Below are positions 1 to 5,694 of a DNA stretch of 6,126 nt, one piece after another. How positions within the stretch are numbered: position 1 is the first letter of the stretch; the number at the start of each line of letters is the position of its first letter. This DNA is from Acidimicrobiia bacterium. Lineage in GTDB: Bacteria; Actinomycetota; Acidimicrobiia; Spongiisociales; UBA5794. The stretch is taken from positions 1-6,126 of the forward strand of contig JAUVNV010000153.1 in NCBI GenBank assembly GCA_030599515.1. Direction: 5' to 3'. The notes under the pieces are model-generated. The model was not told the DNA's origin. It was given only the letters and a program-made list of their open reading frames with translations, and did not search any database. A program made the translations under genes and the position numbers.

Positions 1-1
1 C

Positions 2-1324
2 AATTTCTGTATCGGCATCCAGTCGAACGAGCCACGGTGCACGAGTTGCCACACGGGGTACGGATGGACCGACGACACGTACGACTTCACGATCGAAGAA
101 AACGTGGATTGTGTCTCTTGCCACGACACGACCGGTACGTACAAGAAGTTCCCGACGGCCGCGGGGCATCCCGCGTACGAACCGACGGACTTCAAAGGTG
201 TGACCTGGGAACCACCGAATCTGTCAATGATCGCTCAAGACGTCGGGAAGACGAGCAATGAGACCTGTGGCGCCTGCCATTTCAGCGGTGGTGGTGGTGC
301 CGGAGTGAAACATGGCGATCTCAACCCGGATCTCTTGACTGCTTCGAAGGATCTCGACGTGCACATGTCCGCCGATGGTGCCGCCATGGTGTGCTCCGAC
401 TGTCACGAAGGGAACAACCACCAGATCAACGGCTCCTCCGTCTACATGCATCCCTCCGACGACAGCGGAGTCGACCTGCCGCTCGACGATGGGAACCAGG
501 CGACCTGTCAGTCGTGCCACGGGACGCACCCGATGGAGAGCGAAAAGCTCAACGAGCACACCGACAAGGTTGCATGCCAGACCTGCCACATCCCGACCCT
601 TGCACGGGGTGAGACCTACACGAAGACGTGGTGGGACTGGTCCACGGCCGGAGAGTTCGACGCCGAAGGCAACCAAATCACGACCAAGGACGAGAACGGG
701 AACGTTGACTACACGACCATCAAGGGCAACTTCGAATGGGACCGAGACTTCGTTCCCTCCTACGTGTGGTTCAACGGAATCGTCAATGTCACGGTCGCAG
801 GGGACCCCGTGGTTCTCAACGAGAACGGCGTGATGGAACTCAACGCATACTCGGGCTCATACGACGACGAGCATGCCCGCATCTACCCGGTGAAGGCGTT
901 CCGGGGGATCCAGCCGATCGACGCAGGCAACAACACGGTCGCCTTGCCCCACCTCTTCGGAAAGGACGACGCCGCATACTGGAAGACGTTCGATTGGAAT
1001 CTGGCGATCGAGGCCGGAATGGCCGTCGCCGGCGATCCCTACGGCAACAACACCGGCGTTCCGTTCAGTGGTGAAGTGGGATGGATGGAGACGGTCTTCT
1101 ACGAGCCGGCGACCCACATGGTTGCACCCAGCGGCGATGCCGTGAAATGTGGGTCGTGCCATAGCCGGGACGGCGTCCTTGCCGCCCTCGGCGGGTTCTA
1201 TCTCCCGGGGCGCGACGGTGGAACCTTCGATTGGCTGCTCTGGGGCCTCGTAGGCCTCACGCTGGTCGCGGTCATCGTCCACGGTGTCATAAGAGCGGTC
1301 GGCTCGAAGCGGAGGAGTTCCTGA
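2..1324 (+). CDS. Octaheme tetrathionate reductase-family cytochrome c (5' truncated), membrane-anchored
   Basis: The frame is open from base 2, giving 440 residues with no start in the window, so the 5' end is missing. Seven CXXCH heme c sites are visible, beginning at visible residues 13, 37, 89, 131, 169, 192 and 383. An eighth, lying upstream, would make the octaheme set. The segments NEPRCTSCHTGYGW and VDCVSCHDTTGTYKKFP are typical of the octaheme tetrathionate reductase (OTR) family, whose characterised Shewanella member reduces tetrathionate, nitrite and hydroxylamine in vitro in the periplasm. The active heme there has a lysine ligand; the KK at visible residues 48-49 is a candidate (inference). 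Residues 197-382 lack cysteine, and the last heme site follows. The C-terminus has a hydrophobic helix at about 410-433 followed by KRR, consistent with a membrane anchor and the heme domain outside the cytoplasm. The stop overlaps the cytochrome b start by one base (TGATG). The family call is firm; the physiological substrate is unknown. Confidence 0.9.
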   Translation, partial: NFCIGIQSNEPRCTSCHTGYGWTDDTYDFTIEENVDCVSCHDTTGTYKKFPTAAGHPAYEPTDFKGVTWEPPNLSMIAQDVGKTSNETCGACHFSGGGGAGVKHGDLNPDLLTASKDLDVHMSADGAAMVCSDCHEGNNHQINGSSVYMHPSDDSGVDLPLDDGNQATCQSCHGTHPMESEKLNEHTDKVACQTCHIPTLARGETYTKTWWDWSTAGEFDAEGNQITTKDENGNVDYTTIKGNFEWDRDFVPSYVWFNGIVNVTVAGDPVVLNENGVMELNAYSGSYDDEHARIYPVKAFRGIQPIDAGNNTVALPHLFGKDDAAYWKTFDWNLAIEAGMAVAGDPYGNNTGVPFSGEVGWMETVFYEPATHMVAPSGDAVKCGSCHSRDGVLAALGGFYLPGRDGGTFDWLLWGLVGLTLVAVIVHGVIRAVGSKRRSS

Positions 1325-1950
1325 TGTCGACACACCGGGTCAAGATCTACGCCGGGTTCGAACGGCTCTGGCACTGGCTCCAGGCCCTGTTCATCATCAC
1401 CTTGATGATCACAGGCTTCGAGATCCACGGGTCCTACACGCTATTCGGATTCGAGAGAGCCGTACGGATCCACAACATCATCGCGTGGGCGTTCATCATC
1501 CTGATCGTGTTTGCCATCTTCTGGCATGTCACGACGGGGGCGTGGCGTCAGTACAAGCCCACTGGTGACCGGTCGATCGTCACCCAGGGTCGGTACTACG
1601 CGTTTGGCATCTTCAAGGGCGAGGATCACCCGTACCGGAAGACCGAGCTGAGCAAGCTGAACCCGCTTCAGAAGACGACGTATCTTGGCTTCAAGATCTT
1701 GATCGTCCCCGTCATGGTCACGACAGGCCTGTTGTACGTGTTCTACAACTCCTGGTCGTCGATCTGGCCGGGCGGCCTGGCCGTGGTCGCGATCATCCAC
1801 GCGCTCGGAGCGTTCATCCTCGTGATCTTCCTGATCGTCCACGTCTACATGACGTCGACCGGGGAGACCGTAACGAGCAACGTGACGGCGATGATCACCG
1901 GATACGAGGAGATCGAGGACGAGCCGGAACCAGAGCCGGTCACCGTCTGA
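1324..1950 (+). CDS. Di-heme cytochrome b, FdnI/hydrogenase-type quinol-oxidising membrane subunit
   Basis: This 208-residue integral membrane protein has four predicted helices (about residues 15-33, 50-72, 119-141 and 152-177). Histidines H17, H50, H159 and H173 match the ligand pattern of E. coli FdnI (H18, H57, H155, H169), including the 14-residue spacing of the last pair. Two b hemes spanning the membrane are therefore expected. Family knowledge makes such proteins the quinone-reactive subunit of formate dehydrogenases, NiFe hydrogenases and multiheme reductases. The ATG at 1324 is chosen because GGAGGAG (1311-1317) lies six bases upstream and the start overlaps the stop of the octaheme gene, implying translational coupling. 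A longer in-frame start at 1231 would lie inside the upstream gene and lacks this support. The tail is acidic and proline-rich (EEIEDEPEPEP). The inferred role is to pass electrons from menaquinol to the anchored octaheme cytochrome. Confidence 0.9.
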   Translation: MSTHRVKIYAGFERLWHWLQALFIITLMITGFEIHGSYTLFGFERAVRIHNIIAWAFIILIVFAIFWHVTTGAWRQYKPTGDRSIVTQGRYYAFGIFKGEDHPYRKTELSKLNPLQKTTYLGFKILIVPVMVTTGLLYVFYNSWSSIWPGGLAVVAIIHALGAFILVIFLIVHVYMTSTGETVTSNVTAMITGYEEIEDEPEPEPVTV

Positions 1951-1962
1951 GCAGATCCAACT

Positions 1963-1998
1963 GAAGGGTCGGCGTTGTCCTCCCGACGTCGGCCCTTT
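1963..1998 (+). terminator. Hairpin terminator after the cytochrome operon
   Basis: The left arm at 1963-1974 pairs with the right arm at 1987-1998 over 12 continuous base pairs, three of them G-U, around a 12-base loop. The right arm ends in TTT followed by CGGTT, so the U-tract is short, as is common in high-GC genomes. It starts 12 bases after the cytochrome b stop, as expected for a rho-independent-type terminator. It suggests that the transporter downstream has its own promoter or depends on read-through. Confidence 0.7.
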
Positions 1999-2077
1999 CG
2001 GTTGCCCACGGGGATCGGCCTGTGCCAGACCGCCGTATCCTCAGAATCGGGGTTTCCATGACGAACAAGGACGATCA

Positions 2078-3169
2078 ATGAGCGGACCGAGTCAGGGCCG
2101 ACCGAGCCTCAACGAGACCATCGAGCACTTCAACCCGGCGTGGTTCGCGGCCGTGATGGGGACGGCCGTCGTCCCACTCGCCATCTCCTTCCTCGCCGGC
2201 TCGTGGGTGCGGGCGGTCGCGGCAGCGTTCAGCGTCATCTCGGTGCTGATGTTCATCGCGATCCTGATCCCGTGGACGCTCCGCTTCTTCAAGTTTCCCG
2301 CCGCCGCTCGCGACGATCTTCACCACCCGATCGCGGCGAGTTTCTTTCCAACGATGCCGATCGCCATCATCATCATCGCCCTGGACCTTCTGAAGTATCC
2401 GGACATGTTCTTCTCCATGGAGACGTCGCGGGAGATCGCGTTCTGGATGTGGCTGGTCGGTTCGATCGGGATCTACGTGGCGGCGTTCATCGTCCTGCCG
2501 AAGATCTACCGCAGCGACGCCGTCGAGTTGTCGCATGCCAACTTCGGATGGTTCATCCCGCCGGTAGCGAAGCTCCTCATCCCCGTAGCGGGATTCGAAC
2601 TCGCCATGCTGTACCCCGGGCGATTCGAGCTGACCTTCGGCCTCTCGATCACGAGCTTGGGAATCGGGTTCTTCCTGTTCCTCTTCGTCGGTTCGTTGGT
2701 CTATCACCGCTACGTTCTGGAATCGCTTCCGGTCAGCAAGTTCGCAGCAACGTCGTTCATCGCGATCGCTCCGATGGCGATCATCGCTGTGGCGTTGTTC
2801 AAGATGATGCATCTCTTCGAGGCGGGGACGCCGATCGACGTCGACGCACGTGCCATCGAAGCCGTCTCCGTCCTCGGGATTCTCGCGGCCTGGGGATTCG
2901 CAGCATGGTCGTTTGTGATGGCGGTCATCATCGTCATCGCGTATCTCCGCCACCTGGACCTGCCCTACGCCCTTTCGTGGTGGGCGTACACCTTCCCGCT
3001 CGGTTCACTCGGCGTCGCCACCGGGGTCGCATGGAAGGTGAGCGGGTTCGAGAGTATCCACTGGTTCTACGTTGCCGTCATCGTCGCCCTCTTCGCCGCA
3101 TGGTTCACCGTTGCAGTGAGAACGACCCGAGCGATGTGGTCGGGGAAGGTCTTCGAATCGCCGCACTAA
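2078..3169 (+). CDS. TDT-family (TehA/SLAC1/Ssu1-like) anion channel or exporter
   Basis: This 363-residue, very hydrophobic protein has about ten membrane helices: roughly residues 21-40, 46-66, 87-105, 121-141, 157-178, 188-210, 223-245, 262-290, 298-320 and 326-350. The N-terminal HFNPAWFAAVMGTA is a hallmark of the tellurite-resistance/dicarboxylate transporter family (PF03595), and WWAYTFPLGS at 301-310 fits a conserved late helix. The family includes bacterial TehA, plant SLAC1 anion channels, yeast malate permease Mae1 and the sulfite exporter Ssu1. Sequence alone does not tell which anion is moved. The start is supported by AAGGA at 2067-2071, six bases before the ATG. The gene sits 127 bases after the cytochrome b gene, behind a terminator, so co-transcription is uncertain. 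Export of sulfite or another oxyanion connected with the octaheme enzyme is a plausible inference; dicarboxylate transport is the main alternative. Confidence 0.88.
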   Translation: MSGPSQGRPSLNETIEHFNPAWFAAVMGTAVVPLAISFLAGSWVRAVAAAFSVISVLMFIAILIPWTLRFFKFPAAARDDLHHPIAASFFPTMPIAIIIIALDLLKYPDMFFSMETSREIAFWMWLVGSIGIYVAAFIVLPKIYRSDAVELSHANFGWFIPPVAKLLIPVAGFELAMLYPGRFELTFGLSITSLGIGFFLFLFVGSLVYHRYVLESLPVSKFAATSFIAIAPMAIIAVALFKMMHLFEAGTPIDVDARAIEAVSVLGILAAWGFAAWSFVMAVIIVIAYLRHLDLPYALSWWAYTFPLGSLGVATGVAWKVSGFESIHWFYVAVIVALFAAWFTVAVRTTRAMWSGKVFESPH

Positions 3170-3173
3170 CGGC

Positions 3174-3196
3174 ACCGAAGAACCCGTGCCTTCGGT
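3174..3196 (+). terminator. Hairpin between the TDT and DUF1801 genes, possible terminator or attenuator
   Basis: ACCGAAG (3174-3180) pairs perfectly with CTTCGGT (3190-3196) around a 9-base loop, starting four bases after the TDT stop. A second, mutually exclusive pairing exists: GGCAC (3171-3175) with GTGCC (3186-3190). No T-tract follows, and the AAGG ribosome binding site of the next gene (3197-3200) abuts the right arm. The structure could therefore be a weak terminator, an mRNA stability element or a translation-control hairpin. Confidence 0.45.
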
Positions 3197-3207
3197 AAGG
3201 TCCTGTC

Positions 3208-3657
3208 ATGGTGAGTAGCGACGCAAACACTGTCGAACAGTATCTCGCAGAGGTCTCCGACGATCGGCGAGGAGACGTCGAAGCCGTTCGGGATCTCGTC
3301 CTCAAGAACCTTCCGGATGGTTACGTTGAGACCATGCGGTGGGGGATGATCACGTATGAGGTGCCCCTCGAGACCTATCCCGACACCTACAACGGCAAGC
3401 CTCTCATGTTCGTCGCCCTTGCGGCGCAGAAGCACCACCTGGCTCTCTACCTGACGAACGTGGCTTTCGTTCGGGGTGGCGAAGAGGCGTTCAAGACGAA
3501 GTACCTCGAGACGGGGAAGAGACTGGACATGGGGCGATCGTGTCTCCGCTTCAAGCGCGTCGACGATCTGGCCACGGATGTCATCGCCGGGTCGATCAGT
3601 TCGATGCCGCTCGATGAGTTCGTCCGGCAGTACGAGGCCTCTCGCGCCGCACGTTGA
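3208..3657 (+). CDS. DUF1801 domain protein (YdhG/YjhX-like), function unknown
   Basis: The 149-residue soluble protein matches the usual size and pattern of DUF1801 (PF08818). It has an N-terminal helical part (VEQYLAEVSDDRRGDVEAVR, residues 9-28), then RWGMITYEVPL at 44-54, KHHLALYL at 75-82 and GRSCLRFKRVDDL at 109-121. These are the conserved strands of the family fold, and many members end with a similar basic/aromatic strand. No member has a well-established biochemical role that I can assign here, and I see no catalytic signature, signal peptide or membrane helix. The ATG at 3208 follows AAGG at 3197-3200 with a 7-base gap. The gene is 38 bases downstream of the TDT gene on the same strand but separated by a hairpin, so it may be a separate unit. 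It converges with the cupin gene, with only six bases between the two stops. Confidence 0.85.
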   Translation: MVSSDANTVEQYLAEVSDDRRGDVEAVRDLVLKNLPDGYVETMRWGMITYEVPLETYPDTYNGKPLMFVALAAQKHHLALYLTNVAFVRGGEEAFKTKYLETGKRLDMGRSCLRFKRVDDLATDVIAGSISSMPLDEFVRQYEASRAAR

Positions 3658-3663
3658 ACGGTT

Positions 3664-3993
3664 TCAGGTGTTCCGCTGGAGGGTGAGGATCACGACGCTC
3701 GGCTCGAGGGCAACGAGCGCGTGGACGAGGTGCGCATCCATGTGGACCCAGGAGCCGGGATGAATCTCGATCTGCTCTTCACCGAGTGTCATCTCAAGGC
3801 GACCCTTGATCACCTGGACGACCGCCGGCACAGTGGCGGCATGGTCGGTCAATTGCTCGCCCGTATCGAACGCGAAAAGAACGACCCGCAGCCCGTCGGC
3901 ATTGAAGACAACACGACTGAGGGTCCCGTTCTCCGGGATCTCGACTTCGTCGAGAAGGTTCGCCAACACAGTGAATGATGGTTGCTCGGTCAT
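3664..3993 (-). CDS. Small single-domain cupin protein
   Basis: The 109-residue protein is a single cupin barrel. The first cupin motif region runs from G45 (GEQLTDHAATVPAVVQVIKG) with H51, and the second covers PGSWVHMDAHLVHAL (79-93) with H84, H88 and H91. H51, H88 and H91 are the likely metal ligands. The usual paired HxH and the glutamate of motif 1 are not clear, as in the common short cupins that carry an E/D-H-x-A segment. Members bind a metal and may act as isomerases, dioxygenases or ligand-binding proteins, so no reaction can be assigned. It is the last gene of a minus-strand unit and starts 23 bases after the alcohol dehydrogenase stop. An AGGG about seven bases before the ATG is a modest ribosome binding site. 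Its stop lies six bases from that of the convergent DUF1801 gene. Confidence 0.82.
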   Translation of the reverse strand: MTEQPSFTVLANLLDEVEIPENGTLSRVVFNADGLRVVLFAFDTGEQLTDHAATVPAVVQVIKGRLEMTLGEEQIEIHPGSWVHMDAHLVHALVALEPSVVILTLQRNT

Positions 3994-4016
3994 ACGCCGA
4001 CCCTACCAGCCCCGCA

Positions 4017-5057
4017 TCAGGCATCGAGCCGGTCGATCACGGTCACTCCCGGCCTCTGTACCGACCCCATCTCCGGGAGCGCTTGGGTGACCTCAGACAA
4101 CGGGATCGTGCGGGTCACAAGGCGGCTGGGTTCAAGGCGGCCGTCGATGATCATCTCCAGCATCTCCGGGTAACGGTGCGCTTGCATGCCGTGACTCCCG
4201 AACACCTCCAACTCCCGACCGATGACGGTCCCCATCGGGACTACGATCTCGTTCTCGGGGAGGAGGCCGATCTGCACATGGCGCCCTCTCCGCCTCAAAG
4301 ACTCGATCGATGTCGCGACGACGACCGCATTGCCGATCGCGTCGATGGAGAGGTGAGGTCCTCCCCCCGTTGCCTCCTTCAACGCCTTCGTCATCGTGAT
4401 GGCGTCTCGATCGTGGTCCAACGTCATAGCTCCGAGCGAGCGGGCGAACCCTCTGGCCTTGTCGTTGGGATCGATAGCAACGACCCGTGCACCGTAAGCC
4501 TTTGCGATCATGATCGCTGCGAGTCCGACACCACCACAGCCGTGCACCGCTACCCACTCGTCGGCTCCGACCCTGCCCTGGTCGACGACCGCTCGAAACG
4601 CCGTCGCGAACCGACATCCCAGGGTCGCAGCGGTGACCGCGTCGATCTGCTCCGGGATGGTGACAAGGTTTCCATCCGCATAGCGGAGAGCGACGAGTTC
4701 GGCGAACGAACCCCAGGCGGTGAACCCGGGCTGAAACTGTCGCTCACAGACCTGCTCGTTACCACCGCGGCACTGCTCGCATTCACCACACCCCGCGACG
4801 AATGGGACCGTCACACGGTCCCCGATCCGCCACCGGGTCACGTCCGAACCGATAGCGACGATCGTGCCCGCCAGTTCGTGGCCGGGAACGTGGGGGAGGG
4901 TGATGTCCGGGTCGTGGTCCATCCATCCATGCCAGTCGCTCCTGCACAGCCCCGTCGCTTCGACGCTCACCACGACACCGTCCGGTTCTGGAGCGGGGTC
5001 GGCCAGGTGTTCGATGCTGATCGGTCCCTGGAACCGTGTGTAGAGAGCGGCCCTCAT
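4017..5057 (-). CDS. Zinc-dependent medium-chain alcohol dehydrogenase
   Basis: The 346-residue protein has the normal length and full motif set of the zinc-containing MDR family. Catalytic zinc ligands are C38 (GLCRSDWHG), H60-E61 within PGHE, and C148. The structural zinc loop is C90, C93, C96 and C104 (CGECEQCRGGNEQVC). The Rossmann nucleotide-binding motif GCGGVG is at 173-178. An aspartate (D196, in VVAIDPND) ends the second strand, which favours NAD over NADP. It should oxidise an alcohol or reduce an aldehyde in the cytoplasm; the substrate cannot be told from sequence. The start overlaps the stop of the SRPBCC gene by four bases (ATGA, 5054-5057), so translation is probably coupled, and the cupin follows 23 bases after. 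All key residues are present and no frameshift is seen. A long open frame on the opposite strand of this gene is a by-product of its GC-rich codons. Confidence 0.93.
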   Translation of the reverse strand: MRAALYTRFQGPISIEHLADPAPEPDGVVVSVEATGLCRSDWHGWMDHDPDITLPHVPGHELAGTIVAIGSDVTRWRIGDRVTVPFVAGCGECEQCRGGNEQVCERQFQPGFTAWGSFAELVALRYADGNLVTIPEQIDAVTAATLGCRFATAFRAVVDQGRVGADEWVAVHGCGGVGLAAIMIAKAYGARVVAIDPNDKARGFARSLGAMTLDHDRDAITMTKALKEATGGGPHLSIDAIGNAVVVATSIESLRRRGRHVQIGLLPENEIVVPMGTVIGRELEVFGSHGMQAHRYPEMLEMIIDGRLEPSRLVTRTIPLSEVTQALPEMGSVQRPGVTVIDRLDA

Positions 5058-5548
5058 GTCTGCTCGTCCAGCACCGCGGTGAGCACGTCGAAACTTGCCT
5101 GAACGCCTTGTGCGTGCGCCTCAGCCGACTTCGCATCACCGGGGAGGCCCACATGGGTGAAGGTGAGCGAACAGCCCGCATCTGCCTCCCGAAAATCCAC
5201 GATGACCGCCTCGTCGATCGATTCGAGACACGGACGGTTGTATCCAACGTCGGCGTCCCAGTGCAGCGTGTAGATGAGACGACGGTTCGGTTCGATCTCG
5301 AGGTACACGCCGCGCATTGCCCGTTCATCGCCCGGCCACGTGTCGTCGTCGGGGTCGGCGGTGATCGCGATCCGGTAGCGCCCGCCGACTCGCAAGTCGA
5401 TCTGTGCGTACGGTTGCGATCCGAGACCGGCCCACATCCACCGTGAAGCGAGAGCGGGTTCGGTGAACGCAGCGAAGAGTCTCACAGGCGAGTGATCGAA
5501 GGAACGCGAGATGCGCACCGTGATGCCGTCGTGGATCTCGACACCCAT
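5054..5548 (-). CDS. SRPBCC/AHSA1-like domain protein
   Basis: The 164-residue protein is a single START-like (SRPBCC, Activator of Hsp90 ATPase homolog 1-like) domain. It shows the typical order: an opening strand with SRSFDHSPVRLFAAFTEP (14-31), the tryptophan pair W37/W39, GGRYRI at 55-60, GVYLEIEPNRRLIYT at 80-94, LTFTHVG at 128-134, and a closing amphipathic helix with the conserved ASFDVLTAVL (151-160). The fold makes a hydrophobic pocket for a lipid-like or aromatic ligand; bacterial members include polyketide cyclase-like, CalC-like resistance and stress proteins. No enzymatic residues stand out, so ligand and role stay open. The ATG at 5548 is supported by GGAGAGG nine bases upstream on the minus strand (plus-strand 5558-5564). 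This is the first gene of the minus-strand unit, and its ribosome binding site lies partly in an inverted repeat, which may matter for regulation. Confidence 0.85.
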   Translation of the reverse strand: MGVEIHDGITVRISRSFDHSPVRLFAAFTEPALASRWMWAGLGSQPYAQIDLRVGGRYRIAITADPDDDTWPGDERAMRGVYLEIEPNRRLIYTLHWDADVGYNRPCLESIDEAVIVDFREADAGCSLTFTHVGLPGDAKSAEAHAQGVQASFDVLTAVLDEQT

Positions 5549-5694
5549 GCTGGTCTGCCTCTCCAGTCGATCGCTGGAGACATCGTATCGCTTCCGAAGA
5601 GGCCCATGTTTCCCAGTGGCTCGATCGCGAGGCGAGGCAACGGGGGAGGGAGGGCAATCTCGCTGCTCGATGGCTCACCTGCAACAATCCGCTC
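5549..5694. other. Divergent intergenic region
   Basis: This is the longest gene-free stretch, 146 bases between the leftward SRPBCC unit and the rightward transporter, so it should hold both promoters. It contains the dyad at 5560-5580 and a purine-rich G run at 5642-5654. I find no convincing -35/-10 pair for either direction. A GGAAAC-like element on the minus strand (plus-strand 5608-5613) resembles some ECF sigma-factor -35 boxes, but I could not match it to a downstream element. Confidence 0.6.
5560..5580. promoter_or_regulatory. Perfect 7-bp dyad overlapping the SRPBCC ribosome binding site
   Basis: TCTCCAG (5560-5566) and CTGGAGA (5574-5580) are perfect inverted repeats around a 7-base spacer. 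On the minus strand the arm at 5560-5566 contains most of the GGAGAGG ribosome binding site of the SRPBCC gene. As RNA, the hairpin would sequester that site; as DNA, it is a plausible repressor operator in the divergent promoter region shared with the transporter gene. No regulator gene is visible in the window. Confidence 0.4.

Noticed and set aside
591..1147. Long cysteine-free stretch between the sixth and seventh visible heme sites, possibly an inserted domain
   Set aside because: A long heme-free segment before the last heme site is probably part of the normal OTR-family fold, so I do not claim an insertion without an alignment.
2075..2953. 292-codon minus-strand open frame opposite the TDT gene
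   Set aside because: Its product is an extreme D/E/R/H-rich string, the reverse-strand image of hydrophobic membrane codons; the TDT protein is the real gene.
2140..3198. 352-codon plus-strand open frame overlapping the TDT gene in another frame
   Set aside because: The arginine-rich product has no domain or ribosome binding site and overlaps the well-supported TDT gene in full.
3658..3663. Possible bidirectional terminator between the convergent DUF1801 and cupin genes
   Set aside because: Only six bases separate the stops and I find no inverted repeat across the junction.
3975..5102. 375-codon open frame on the plus strand opposite the alcohol dehydrogenase
   Set aside because: The minus-strand dehydrogenase has every family motif. 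The plus-strand product is arginine/aspartate-rich with no recognisable domain, as expected for an antisense shadow in GC-rich DNA.
5582..5613. Possible ECF-type or sigma-70-type promoter for the SRPBCC unit (GGAAAC and TACGAT on the minus strand)
   Set aside because: The two elements do not fit one consensus at a normal spacing, so the match could be chance.
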